DNA of 64,000 bases, from positions 4,278,001 to 4,342,000 of the forward strand of contig CATIUR010000011.1 in NCBI GenBank assembly GCA_949592205.1, read 5' to 3'. This DNA is from Helichrysum umbraculigerum. Taxonomy: Eukaryota; Streptophyta; Magnoliopsida; Asterales; Asteraceae. Below are positions 1 through 11,086 of the stretch, piece after piece (the stretch's first letter is position 1; each line of letters begins with the position of its first letter). The notes under the pieces are model-generated. The model saw only the letters and a program-made list of their open reading frames with translations. It made no database searches and was not told the origin of the DNA. The translations under genes were made by a program, and so were the position numbers.

Positions 1-306
1 AACCAAAACCCTAGTTTATCTCCACCATTTTCACATTTTTCTTTTCACAACCACTCCAAACCAGCAGCTAGCACCCTAAACCCTCTTCCAGCTTCCACCA
101 TTTCCCCATCACCACCGCAATCAGTCACCACCAGTCCCATCACCACCGTAATCAGTCCCTACCAGTCCCTTCTCCAACGTAATCAGTCCCCTTAACCGCC
201 GCTGCCTCCGACCCTGTACAAACCCCAGCCGCGCGCCATCTCTACTAGAACTCCGGCCGTGTACAAACCCCATCCGCGTGACATCTCTAATAGGTTCTTA
301 ATGGCG
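1..306 (+). other. C-rich leader-like segment ending in ATG GCG|gtaagt
   Basis: The segment is pyrimidine- and CCACC-rich with loosely repeated 'accaccgtaatcagtccc' units. It ends with ATGGCG directly followed by a strong donor-like GTAAGT at 307. Base composition changes to AT-rich at that point, as at an exon/intron border. It could be the 5' leader and first codons of a host gene, perhaps related to the hexosaminidase fragment downstream, but I could not connect the reading frames. Positions 307-780 show only AT-rich, intron-like sequence. Confidence 0.3.
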
Positions 307-796
307 GTAAGTTTTTCTTGATTTTTGTGAAAATCTTTGTTAGGGTTTAGGTTAAATTGTAGGTTACTTAAAATTTTCATAAAGTTAATTGAATTAGGGG
401 TATTATGTTCATTGCCCTAATAAGCTGCTGTAGCAATTATTCTAAAATTTTCATGAATCAGTTTTTATTATATTTGTGCTTTATATACAGCAAAACCAGA
501 TGAAATATAGGAGGAGGTGATAAAAGATTGTGTATATGCATTTTCTTTTGGTTGAGACTTGTTTGAGTTATATGATAGGACATATAACTTTTACTGTAGT
601 AATAAAGTTGGAAGGATACATGATGCTGTAATTTTTTTTATTTATGTTTGCAGTGTATTTCAAAAAACTGTACTTGAAATGTTTTATACTAAAACAGTGA
701 TTTTTTTGATGTAATTTTGTAGGTAGAGATTGGTGAGAGGGAAACTATCTGTATATGTCTTCTGTTTCAAGTAATTTCGGTATTTGGTGTTAATGA

Positions 797-1672
797 TATG
801 AAAGATCTCAACTTATGGCCAATGCCCAAAACAGTAGAATATGGAAGCCAATCGCTTTATCTAGGCAAGGATTTTCATCTCACGACTGAGGGAAGCAAAT
901 ATAAGGATGTATCAGGGATCTTGTAAGATGGATTCACTCGGTTAATTGATTTTGTCACAGGAAACAATGTTATTGAGTACAATTACAGAGAGTAGACGAG
1001 TCTCTCCTTTTACATGGGATCCATGTGGTTGTCCTTTCGGAAAGCGATGAGGTTTATGCAGATGAAGTTGAGTTTTGGTTGGTAATTTTCAAGCCCTTTC
1101 TTGGTTCGATTTGGTTAGTGATATGGTTCTGTCATGTGCAGCTGCAATACGATATAGACGATTCTTACAATTTAAATATTCATCCAAATGGAAATCCAAT
1201 TTATGCATATATTGAGGTTGGTATCAATGATAGTTTGAACAAGTTGGAATTTGCAGTATTTTGTAATTCATAAATAACATGGTTGATAGATTTTAATGTA
1301 GGCACCTACTGTTTATGGAGCTCTACATGCGCTGCAGGTTACTTGTTAATTTTGTTTTGCCACATGCTTAAAGAATTTTATGTTGAAATCCAAAAAGGTC
1401 TTATTGCTCTTGCATTGCTAATACTTTTTATAACTATATCACAGACATTCAGCCAACTGTGCCATTTTAACATTTAAGCTAGAAAGATTATAGTTGATCA
1501 GACACCATCATGCATAAGACATTAGCTTCATCTTATGGGGTCAAGTTTTATTTATTCTAAAAATATAATGTTACTGAGATTTTAATGACAACCGTGCAGA
1601 GACATCCAGGCATTATCAGCCATTGCGAATGATAAAGAAAGTTATTGATTCTATGGCTTATGCAAAGCTGGT
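797..1672 (+). pseudogene. Beta-hexosaminidase (GH20) gene fragment, N-terminal part only
   Basis: Several exon-like blocks on the plus strand match the N-terminal half of plant beta-N-acetylhexosaminidases, which trim terminal GlcNAc from glycans in vacuole or apoplast. The blocks in order are: DLNLWPMPKTVEYGSQSLYL from about 800; HGIHVVVLSESDE near 1020; LQYDIDDSYNL from 1140; APTVYGALHALQ near 1303; TFSQLC near 1446; and DTSRHYQP...VIDSMAYAKL at 1602-1672, which is followed by GTAAGT. Most blocks have GT/AG borders. An in-frame TAA at 924-926 sits where the family has a lysine, and the frame changes before 1020. The last block is the very start of the catalytic barrel. The catalytic Asp-Glu pair and everything after it are absent, so the fragment cannot encode an active enzyme. 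Family assignment is from recalled motifs. Confidence 0.72.
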
Positions 1673-2400
1673 AAGTCTTAACTTAGGGCTTACCCATAAT
1701 TATGATATTATGCTGTGTATAGCTATTGATATGTGGTCATTTTGGGCAAGTAGTTTACTTTAGTGTTTGACTCGGAATTAAAAAGTTTGACTATCTGAAA
1801 AAAAACATGTTTGCCTTAGTTTTGGGTTTATTAGTGTATATTAGCTCAAAATGCAAGATACATATGTATATAACTTCTATATATAAGGTCTCGAAATACA
1901 TCAAGTTGCAAGATATTGTTAATAAACCAACGGTAGAACCTGGTATAAAAAATTTGACCCCCACATATGCAAAGAGGCCAGAGACAATTCCATACGCAGC
2001 TAATATACAAAGCAAAGATGTTTCCAACATATCATATGCATTCCCTGATGTTAGTAGCAATCATTTTCACAATGGTCATGTAGGTTGGTACCCAAATATT
2101 TTTAGCCTCATTTCAATTGAACTAACACATACATGGGTAATCTTTATCTGCCATATCACTCCATTATGGACTGTATGGACTGTATATGAATCTTCATGTA
2201 ATTAACTTTTTATATTTATGTATAATATAATGAATAATGGATATGCACATCTAGGTTGCAGGGTACAACTTGTACCCTTGTTTTTTTAGGGTAAATGGTG
2301 AATTAAATTGTAGCTTTAAACAACAATAGTTCTTTAATCGATTCATGCTATAATTAGTGACTTAATGTGTGTGAATAACATAATCAGAAAAGAGAATGAA
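1673..2400. other. Unassigned sequence with long overlapping open frames
   Basis: No recognised gene follows the hexosaminidase fragment. Between 1791 and 2205 both strands stay open for about 90 and 132 codons. Neither translation resembles a family I know, and the overlap suggests at least one is chance. A short near-palindrome (GGGTACAA/TTGTACCC) lies near 2262-2280. The segment may be an old element fragment that ended the hexosaminidase gene. Confidence 0.25.
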
Positions 2401-3016
2401 AGAAGGGGAGCGGATCGTTACTGTAACACATGACGAACTGAAGTCCCCGAGAAGAAGGGGTAGCAGTAGCTTGACGAGAGGGACGGACACCGGTCGAACT
2501 TCGAAGGGATACCAAAATCGCCGTCAAACTGATGCTCTAGGGCTTGGATGATTTCAGAATTTTGGTGTGTAAATGTGCCTTGCACGTACTTTCCAATTTA
2601 TACCCCTTTTATTTTTTAACCCTATCCAATATCTCAGCAAGGACACAGAGAATTGTATTGTGAAGAAACTTGATTTCTCTTCAAAACGGATGGAAATTAG
2701 AATACAAAGGATTGTATATCTCAGGAAAACATAATTCTCCGCTTTTTTATTTCTCAGACCAACCAAACGCTGGAAATCAATACATTTCCATTTCTCCCCT
2801 CTCAACTCTCTCTACCAAACAAGCCCTTAAGGTTTCCTTCTTCTTAAGTCTACCCTGTATATAAGATCATAAGACAGATGTTACTACTTACTAGTCTTGT
2901 AGAACATGGAAATTTAGCTCGTACATCGACCTATGTTCGAATTTATAAAGAAAAAGAAAGTACGAAAGTATTTGGAACTTTCATCGTCGATGGCTCGAAA
3001 TTCAATTCCTTCAACG
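2401..3016. other. Intergenic; transcript-leader-like block and half of a TIR element
   Basis: Positions 2405-2560 are less AT-rich than the surroundings and, read on the minus strand, are C/T-rich like a transcript leader, but I find no convincing start or product. At 2790-2830 the sequence ends in a motif (CTCTACCAAACAAGCCCTTA) resembling the 3' TIR of hAT-type MITEs. I could not find the matching left end, so it is probably a truncated element. Confidence 0.25.
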
Positions 3017-3018
3017 TA

Positions 3019-3060
3019 CTCCCTCCGTCTTAGTTTTATTGTCCCATTTTGACTTTTGGA
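3019..3060. repeat. Stowaway-type MITE end, fragment
   Basis: TA followed by CTCCCTCCGTCTTA is the canonical Stowaway (Tc1/mariner MITE) terminus. No matching right end (GACGGAGGGAG-TA) is found before the complete Stowaway at 3319, so this copy appears truncated or very diverged. Confidence 0.5.
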
Positions 3061-3318
3061 GTCTTTCTTTGACAACTTTGACCTAAAATATTTTTGTTTG
3101 TGTTATATAATACTTGATGCAAAATATATGAATGGGTTGGGTTTTGAATGTATTTTCAGTTAGTATAATTTACATCAAGTATTCCTACACAGAACATGTC
3201 ATAGAGATCCTTTTTCTTTACGTCAAAGTAAATCGCGGGGTTTTTTGACATTTCAATTATTCGCTGGTAATCCGTTGGGAGTCTGTGCTCCCAGATTTCG
3301 TAATCCTCCTGTATAATA

Positions 3319-3569
3319 CTCCCTCCGTCCCATTTCTTTGGTCCATTATTTCCATTTTGGGCTGTACCAAATTAATTGTCCACTTCCATAAATAGAAAAT
3401 TTAAGGAAATAAAGTTCTTTTTTACTCCTAGTGTATATATATAAGACAAAAATAGGTAAAAAGTAGAGGGTAAAATTGTCATTTTATCAAAAAGTAAGAG
3501 AGAGATAGTTATATTTTCTTAAACTGCGTATCTTTTTGTCTGGGGACAATAAAATTGGGACGGAGGGAG
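3319..3569. mobile_element. Stowaway MITE, complete (251 bp)
   Basis: The element starts CTCCCTCCGTCCC and ends GGGACGGAGGGAG, perfect 13-bp terminal inverted repeats. It is flanked on both sides by TA (3317-3318 and 3570-3571), the duplication expected for Tc1/mariner transposition. The AT-rich interior has no coding capacity, so a transposase must act in trans. Confidence 0.92.
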
Positions 3570-3761
3570 TAATCCTAATTAAAAACCAAATAATTATATT
3601 AATATTAATATATGTATTCTGATAAACTCGTATAGTTGTATGAGAACCTAGCTCCTACTTTAAAATAATACAATTAAATTCAACAAATGTTGACGTTTGA
3701 TATATATTTCAAAATACTATGATTCTACACCTTGTTGTGTTATTATTTTCTTAATACACTT

Positions 3762-4462
3762 TCATATATACTCTTTGTTAAATGAACATATGTTATAGTT
3801 CTGACATAATGTTGCGAAACTAAGGAAAGCCTTGTTTGTAGAATTTAGAGAACTTACTTGGAATTCCAATGCTTTTTTAAGTTCTGCTAGCACTTCGCTT
3901 GCTGTTGGTCGTTGTCTTGAATCAGATTGTAAGCATTGATGGGCAATCCTTGAAAATGTATGATACGATTGTGGCTCAATTTTTCCTTTTATACCCTCAA
4001 ACACCATCTCATTATCGAGTTTAACTTCTTTGAAGCGTTTAACTAAAATGGGATCGTTATGTGTGTCTGAATACATATATTCAAGTCTCCGGCTACAAAA
4101 AATCTCAACCAAAACCATACCAAATAGGTAAATATCAAAGAAATTTGAAGCCGTTTCATCCATGTAAGATCATCATTGTTCAACCACTGATCGAGACTTC
4201 CGTTAGACGCATACTCATAAACAGCAATGTTTTCACCAGATTCTTGTCAATAACGTTCTAAATTGATGATACTCTCGTGTTTATAGGTTGCTAGAATATA
4301 ACGCACGTTGTCTAAATATACGTAATCACAATAATATCTACGAAACCGCATTGCAGCAATGATTTTCTCTCCTTCAGGATCTGTATACCTTCCCTCCAAT
4401 GCATCTTTCATCACTGAAGTTATCTGTGCCAGATTTTATGTCTTCTAATGAAATTTTGTATG
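3762..4462 (-). pseudogene. Receptor-like protein kinase remnant with the catalytic core deleted
   Basis: Read on the minus strand, 4462-4380 encodes KISLEDIKSGTDNFSDERCI, the lead-in to a kinase domain, but the glycine-rich loop is shortened to GGKVYR. Then follow KIIAAMRFRR, a helix-C-like YKHESIINLERY ending in a stop codon, and VYEYASNGSLDQWL. The next segment (4163-3762) jumps straight to FDIYLFGMVLVEIFCSRR and the subdomain XI-type HQCLQSDSRQRPTASEV. The HRD catalytic loop, DFG and APE segments are missing between the two. The stop plus the internal deletion make this a dead gene. The style resembles the large composite-specific family of cytoplasmic/receptor-like kinases with tandem kinase domains; that assignment is inference. 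Confidence 0.78.
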
Positions 4463-4935
4463 TGTCATAGAATGATTCCTGTGAATCACCATGAAGTCAA
4501 TCAGCGTTAATTTTCAAAAAATTTGTATGATGTATGTCTACGTAAATTGAGACCATTACTTTATTAGCGTTTGTATGTCTTTAAAAATTCTTATAACTAG
4601 TAACAAATTTATATAATAAGACGTATCATTCCTATCAATTTAATAGACACATAAAAACAACAACTATTCATTTTCTTAATCACAACCGTGTATCATACGT
4701 GTATGTAATTACTGCATATAGAAGCATTTACTAAATATTTGAACATATTCACAAAATAAAGTAATCTTTTTATTTGTTAACCCATTCCATTTGGGACAAG
4801 GAGTGAATCTAAATACTTAGTTCTTCCTACTATTTATAGAAATTCTTTAATTTAACACATACTTATTAACGTGCCTCGTTACTCTACTAATTGATCAACC
4901 TAGTGATTTACTAAGACCATCAACATTCGGTCTTG
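4463..4935. other. AT-rich intergenic sequence
   Basis: No open frame, repeat border or RNA gene could be supported here. It probably includes diverged upstream sequence of the kinase remnant. Confidence 0.4.
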
Positions 4936-4939
4936 TAAT

Positions 4940-5211
4940 AGGTAAAGAAATATGCCAACACATTCGGTCAGGGAGTTTTCCATAAAGGTTTCTTCCTGAA
5001 GGTGATGAATTCGAGCCTTGTTGTGAGGGGGACTCCCACGACGCTATACCCATTCAAGACATGGGAGAGCAACCCCTTTAGGGCGTCGCCTTGGCTTCGA
5101 ACCCGGGGGTGGTTACTCGATTCCAGGGGAGTAACCACTTGTGGAGATGATCGGGGGGGCCAAAATGGTCCGTCAGTGATTTCACAACTGCCTTTCAAAA
5201 AAAATAAATAA
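4940..5211 (+). mobile_element. SINE-like retroposon, A-tailed
   Basis: This block is more GC-rich than its surroundings, contains B-box-like GCTTCGAACCC near 5095 and GAATTCGAGCC near 5007, and ends in an A-rich tail (AAAAAAAATAAATA). Open frames on both strands (4968-5198 and 5002-5211) are probably by-products of the GC-rich body. I could not define a target-site duplication or the left end, so borders are approximate. Confidence 0.42.
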
Positions 5212-5422
5212 TGCGTGTTAATCCATTTCGGGTCGAATCAAAAATGAAGATTATAATAAATTCAGAGTAAATTTTTCTAAATTCATCATAAATGTGAATT
5301 AACAAATTATTGGTAGTAACTTATTATTATCTTGATTGATAAGTCTTTCCTTTTCAATTTTCACCTTAAATATTTTTATTATTTTACATTAAATATTAGA
5401 TAACACAAACAAAAATATTTAA

Positions 5423-6490
5423 GGTGTGTTTGGTTGGAGGAAATAAGAGAAAATGGAATCGAATTAGAGAATGGAAATGGAGAGAAAGGGAACGAGTCCA
5501 AAGAAACATAGTTAATTCATTTGTTTGGCATGAACATAGAATCGAAGTGATACAATGGAACGGAAATAAGTTTTGAGTATTCCAAGTCCATCTCTTTCGA
5601 AAAATTTGACTTGAAAATATGAAAAAAGTGATACACACTCTCTTTTGATTCGAGATAAAATAATTGACGATTCTTTAAAAAAAAAAATAAATAAAAACTA
5701 GTTGAAAATGGAAAAAAAAACACATGATCTCCATGTTAGAATCTTTTATTCAACTAACATGAAATATAGAAAAAATCATTTTAGTGAGTTAATATCACGT
5801 ATGTAGGAATCATTGAACCAAACAAGATCAAGATGAATAACACAACCTACTGGCATAAATCATACAAAATTAAAGAACCAATTTCTAACTACTATTTTTT
5901 TTTAAAAAAAAAACGTACAGTCAAAAGAGAACGAAAAAAAAAATAGAATAACAAATCGGTTATTAACACTCTGTAGCTAGCTAATATTAATCTAAGCTTT
6001 TATCACCACATTCAATTGATTATCAAGATCCTCATGGGTGAGTAGATGAACCCAGGAAACCATATATATCATCGAGTATGTGAAGCATCAAGATGACGAA
6101 CAACTTGCAATTCGTGGTGAGGGAACAACACCAACGATCTGAACAACCATGTTTTTTCAACGTACCCCTCATTCTAAGAATAGAAAAGCGGAGAAAGACT
6201 CCTTAAAAAATGGGAGTTGATAAATACAACAAAAATAGTAATACCAACACCAAACTGTATAACAGTTTCTGCATATAACAGTTTCTGCATATAGTACAAG
6301 TACATCATTACATTATTTTTGTGTTTAAATCATTTTGTTTTTTGTATTTCTTCCCTAAATTGGAGTGAATGAAAAGAGGGGAAAGAGAATGCTAATTTGA
6401 TTCTCCATTTCCATTCCATGTTTCAAACAAACAAGAAAAGTGGAATCCATTTCCTTTTTCCCTTTTCATTCACTCCTACCAAACACACGG
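5423..6490. mobile_element. Non-coding TIR transposon flanked by TTAA (about 1.07 kb)
   Basis: The left end reads GGTGTGTTTGGTTGGAG and the reverse complement of the right end reads CCGTGTGTTTGGTAGGAG, giving inverted termini of about 16 bp with one internal mismatch. TTAA stands immediately outside both ends (5419-5422 and 6491-6494). The interior has G/A-rich arms and no credible transposase frame. The termini resemble plant hAT or Harbinger MITEs, but a 4-bp TTAA duplication is not typical of either, so superfamily is left open. Confidence 0.6.
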
Positions 6491-6796
6491 TTAAAGTTAA
6501 AATTAATTAAAAAAAACTCTAAAGCATTCAGTCCAATTCTAAATGTGTTTTCGAAAATAAATATCTAACTTTGTGTGACCACCAAAAAGTTTTCTTTTAA
6601 AAGTTTATAGATGATATTTTATCATTATTATTATTAGTATCATGTCAATTATTATTTGTACAATTCTGAAGTGCGTAAACTTTAAAAGTAGACAATGACT
6701 TAAAGCCAAAAAAGAGAGTAAATCAACATGTTTTACACGAAACTAACCCAAAAGTACGTAGTATGTGATTTCACATGAACAAAGTTGAATTGTCTC

Positions 6797-7010
6797 AAAC
6801 CATCACAAGATAGCCTAGTGGTTGGCGTCCTGTTATCTTCACAAGAGGTCTCAGGTTCGAACCTCACTAAAAGCATAAATATCTTGGGGTGGTCACGGGA
6901 AGGTTCGGAAACGGCCACGGCAACGGTTAGGCCGCGTACATCTCAAGCAAAGCTTGACCAACCCGGGGGAGCCTGTTATAAACGGGAATACCTTTTGAAA
7001 AAAAAAAAAA
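6797..7010 (+). mobile_element. tRNA-derived SINE with 14-bp target-site duplication
   Basis: The body begins with an A-box-like segment (TAGCCTAGTGGTTGG, about 6812) and a B-box (GGTTCGAACC, about 6855), the internal RNA polymerase III promoter layout of tRNA-derived SINEs. It ends in an A tract at about 6998-7010. The 14-bp direct repeat AGTTGAATTGTCTC flanks it at 6783-6796 and 7011-7024, identical in both copies. Together these define a complete retroposed copy, and the perfect duplication suggests a fairly recent insertion. Confidence 0.88.
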
Positions 7011-7024
7011 AGTTGAATTGTCTC

Positions 7025-7675
7025 GATCACTCGGTGCAAATAATGGAGAATGCGGGCCATTAAAAATTGAGTAGTTATCTTAATTAGAAACATGAAATGA
7101 TGATATATCTATTTAGGGTGAGGTTTCAGATTTTTAATTGACGAGAACAGAGAAATAATCATAACATGTCATTTGTCATGAAACTCACTTTCTTTCACGT
7201 TTTTACAACTTAAATATCTTCCAAAAGAGAAGTCGAAAAATCATAAAAAGTACACCATTAAAAATCAACATTTTTTTCTCTTCGATTTGCCATTTCACAA
7301 GGGTTCAAATGAGAGCCAACTAAAAGTTGAAAACCTTGAGAACTACTAGATTACGTGTTCGTTCACATGTGATTATCAATTAAATATACATCAATTTTCA
7401 CATATGATTGAAATCAATCACATGTAAACAAACAAGTAATCCAATAGTTCCTAAGATTCTCAACTTTTAGTTGGTCTCTGCCTATATATATTAGAAAGGC
7501 AACCCTCCATTGGGTTGATATATTAGTTTTACGTGATCTTTTTTTACATATCATGTCCATGTACTTAATTTGATTTTCAATTTAAAAATTAACTTGTCAG
7601 GATCCGACTTTTGAATGAAAAAAAAAAGACCTTACTTTTACAGACCAAAACTAACTTCTACGGAGTATATACTAC
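7025..7675. other. AT-rich intergenic sequence
   Basis: No gene is visible. A diffuse inverted repeat is present: CAACTAAAAGTTG...CTTGAGAACTACT (7317-7350) versus its approximate complement near 7440-7475. This may be a small foldback element, but the borders are not clear. Confidence 0.3.
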
Positions 7676-7946
7676 TACGGTGCTGTTTGTTTTTTTAAGA
7701 TGTTTTTGTCTGAAATCTGAAAGCCACATCTGAATATTCAGAGGTGGTTCATAAGTCTGAAACTGAATCATTGAAGACTGTTTGTTTTATGAACTGAATC
7801 TGAAATTCTGAATGTCGCTAATTATATATGGAGTAAATATTTTAATGAAAATTCGCAACTCATAAAATTAACATAGCCAAGCACTTTCAATAAACTGTCT
7901 TTAAAAAAAATAAAACATTCATAGCACATTCAACTAATCAAAACAT

Positions 7947-9275
7947 TTAAACTGCATTTTGCATTAACTGTGCAGCAATTTGATCACGCAAATTTGTCTT
8001 GTATTGTTGGTCCGCCGCACTCCCATGTGGTTGATCATCATCTTGCACATCTTCATTATTACGAGTACGATTGCGATTACTTATTCGAGTGTGCTCATAT
8101 CGAGGGAAAAGGTGATCACTTAAACCCTCTTTCCGTATAAAATTATGAATAACAAAACATGCTATAGTGATATCTCTTTGTTTAGCCAAAGAATACGGTG
8201 GCATTCTCTTCAAAATGGGAAAACGTGCTTTCAAAACACCAAAAGCACGTTCAATAACGTTTCTAAGTTTTGCATGAGCATGATTGAACTTTTCTTTACT
8301 ATCCATTGCACGTCTTCGACGAAAATCACCAAGCCAATACCTAACATTACGAAACGGTGCCATAAACCCTCGGGTGTTTTTATATGCAGCATCACAAAGA
8401 TAGTATTTATCTGAAAAGGCAACACATTGTTTAATACGATAAGTGTATTGTATATAATATATTATAAACATGACTTGAAATATACCTGAAGGAGGAATTG
8501 GAAATTCAAAATCTGGATTGATAATAGCTTCGGTCAGGATTCTAGAATCATGAGCCGTACCTTCCCATCCGGCCACAATGAACGTAAATATCATGTTGAA
8601 GTCACAAATTGCCAAAACATTTTGATAGCAGTCACCTCTACCTCTTCCTCTATAAACATTTTGTTTTTTTGCAGGGGGAGCAGCGTGTATTAAAGTTCCA
8701 TCAAGAGCACCAACGGCTCCCAAAATAAGAAAACAACTTGTTAGCTAAATTGAAATGATACCATCATATTTTATAATACTATTATTGTTAATAATAATAT
8801 TTACCTTGAATATACGTCGTTGCCTCCTATTATTTTCAGGAAAGTTTGGATTCGGATTAAATGTTGTTGGCCTTATAACCTCCTCGGCAAACAACATCAT
8901 TTTATCCAATACTTCTTGAAAATACTTGTGAATTGTCTCGTTTGAGTGTTGAAACCTACGCTTCAACACTACGAAACGTTGATTGTGACCTAACATTATC
9001 AAGAAAATAGCCATCTTTTCCTCGACCAATAAATGTTTGCTATCTTTTAACCAACCTTTCAATTTGAAATGTGCGCAAAGTCGGACAAATGAATCACGTG
9101 ACATGCGTAACAACTCGGTACACTGTTTATTATTTCCTTCCAAAAGCTCTAGAGTGAATTGATGTCCAGACAATGCCGATGTATTATCTCTTTTTCGTTT
9201 GTGTAGAGATGGCCGAAAATACTTAAAATAAAAGTAAACAAAAATGACGAATGCAATTTTCTGATTATTATCCAT
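7947..9275 (-). CDS. Harbinger transposase/nuclease (HARBI1-like, DDE superfamily)
   Basis: Three exons on the minus strand: 9275-8805, 8744-8486 and 8410-7947. They are joined by introns of 60 bp (GTAAAT...TTTAG, phase 0) and 75 bp (GTATAT...TTCAG, phase 1), giving about 397 aa. The N-terminal part (SFVRLCAHFKLKGWL...VEEKMAIFLIMLGHN) is the helical domain typical of the family. The DDE_4 nuclease follows with GALDGT (first Asp), GTAHDSRIL (second Asp) and NVIERAFGVLKARFPIL (Glu). It should cut at the TIRs together with the MYB-like partner. The start at MDNNQKIAF (9275) is the first ATG after the upstream noise. An extended open frame to 9359 adds only hydrophobic residues and is less likely. 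No internal stop or frameshift is seen. Confidence 0.88.
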
Positions 9276-9588
9276 GTTCCTGTTAGAAACGTAACAAAAG
9301 TTAGAAAAGAAATATAATAACGTCCATACTTTTCCATTACATGCAAAAAACACAAACACAATAAGTCATTGTTCTTTCATTACAAAAGGCAAGCAAAATA
9401 CATCCATAATGTTTTCATGATTAGTACGAAACATAGATACTCAAAAGGTCCTAACATAAGTTCAAAACATGTAACTAGATAGTTGAACACAAAAGGTCTA
9501 AACACAGATACTACATAGTTAAGCATGGATGTATTTTAGCTTGTACTCGAACTACAAAAGTCCTAACACATACCAACTAGAACTACAA

Positions 9589-10742
9589 CTACTTAATAAT
9601 ACCCAATGTCTTTGCCATCATTGTAATCCAACTCTTAAACACATGCGGGTCTGATGGAAGGGTCATCCATGCCTCTCTGTAGTTATTTGAAGGTTGACTA
9701 AAAATACCAAACGCTGCTAAAAATATCGGATCAGTAGCTTCCAACCCGAGGCCCTTCAACTTATCAGAACATTGAGCTATAGTAGGCCACGTTGTCTTAT
9801 TTTCAGCGAGGTTTGCAATTGCTTTTCTCATATCATCCTCCATCTCGGATAAATCGATGGTGGCAGTTTTCTTCTTTTTCTTTGACCTACCTCGATCGAC
9901 ATTAGGAGCACTATCACTTGGTCCCTCTTGAGTAGATGTAGGAAACGAAGAACCACCTTCAAAACCAGTGTCATATTCCGTATCATAATCGGTATCTTGG
10001 GTGCCATATGGATCATAGGTGTTTTCATCAGCTTGACTTTCTAATGGAGCATCCTCGATTTGAAGAGTTGGGATATTAAAGTTCAAGGTAGACGACGTCC
10101 TTCGTGGTGTTTCGGTACGAACAGTTGGGACATTAGAGTTATGAGTAGATGATGACACCCTTTGGGAGGTCTCAATTTGAACTATTGGGATATTAGAATT
10201 AATAGTAGACGATGAAGCCCTTCGTGGAGCAACACACCGACTAAGTGAACCGGTTGCTGAATTCCCGTCATACAAAGAGTTACAAAGGTCAATGAAAGGC
10301 ATGGGAGTCGTTCTCAATGATGAAGCTTTTTGATGAACCTACATCGAATTGACAAGACCAAAAAAAATGTGTTTATAACATACTCACTTGGTTACTAGTA
10401 TGTTAAAAAAATGTTATAACGTACAATGATAAAACAGACCTTGGAAAATTCATCCCATTCATCATTTGTCATGTTGAATGTATTAGTTTGAGCATTATAA
10501 ATGTTCCCTGTTTTTGCTCTCAAATAACACCAACCAACGTATTTCGCTTTGACATAATCATACTGATTTTTTAATTGCTTTTGATTGGCTCTTATGTGAT
10601 ACACTTCTTCCATTTTTTTCGCCAATACACCCCAAGACTCCAAGTGTAGGCTAGTCCCCCTACGACCCATTCTATCTACTTCCGCAATACACGATTCTAA
10701 AAAGAACTTAAGTTGTTCATTGGTGAATTTTAGTCTTTCCAT
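9589..10742 (-). CDS. Harbinger second protein, MYB/SANT-like DNA-binding
   Basis: Two exons (10742-10440 and 10338-9589) separated by a 101-bp GT-AG intron, phase 0, give about 350 aa. The N-terminal 100 residues form the Myb/SANT-like domain seen in plant PIF/Harbinger ORF1 proteins, with W48 in LESWGVLAKKM, NQKQLKNQYDYVKAKY, and TNDEWDEFSK at its end. The middle is Ser/Thr-rich with an acidic stretch (DTDYDTEYDTGFEG) and a basic KKKKK block that may act as a nuclear signal. The C-terminus ends AKTLGIIK. In characterised members this partner binds the TIRs and helps import the transposase. It is convergently arranged with nothing else: both element genes run the same way, this one first. 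Confidence 0.85.
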
Positions 10743-10898
10743 GCCTACACAAAAATGGACACAAAACTCCAACATCACATGAACAACAAACATTATTTTA
10801 ACATCAACAAATCAATGGCAAAATATATGGCTATATATGTATAATCAACAAGTTATAACACCATATTGGTAATAACATCAAACAACAAAGCAAAGTTC

Positions 10899-11086
10899 TA
10901 ACACCATATGATAATAACATCTCATGACAGCAAAACAATGGCAACAAAATCGAAGCTAAGCATTTAGTTTTAACAAACCGAAAATAATCAGATAACACCA
11001 TATGATAATAACATCTCATGACAGCAAAACAATGGCAACAAAATCGAAGCTAAGCATTTAGTTTTAACAAACCGAAAATAATCAGA
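10899..11086. repeat. 94-bp perfect tandem duplication inside the Harbinger element
   Basis: A unit starting TAACACCATATGATAATAAC occurs at 10899-10992 and again at 10993-11086 with no difference that I can see. It lies in the 5' leader side of the MYB-like gene, upstream of its start at 10742. Perfect identity implies a recent duplication, after or shortly before insertion. Confidence 0.9.

Noticed and set aside
4968..5211. Protein-coding genes from the two overlapping frames
   Set aside because: Both frames cover a SINE-like, A-tailed, box B-containing repeat and have no protein resemblance.
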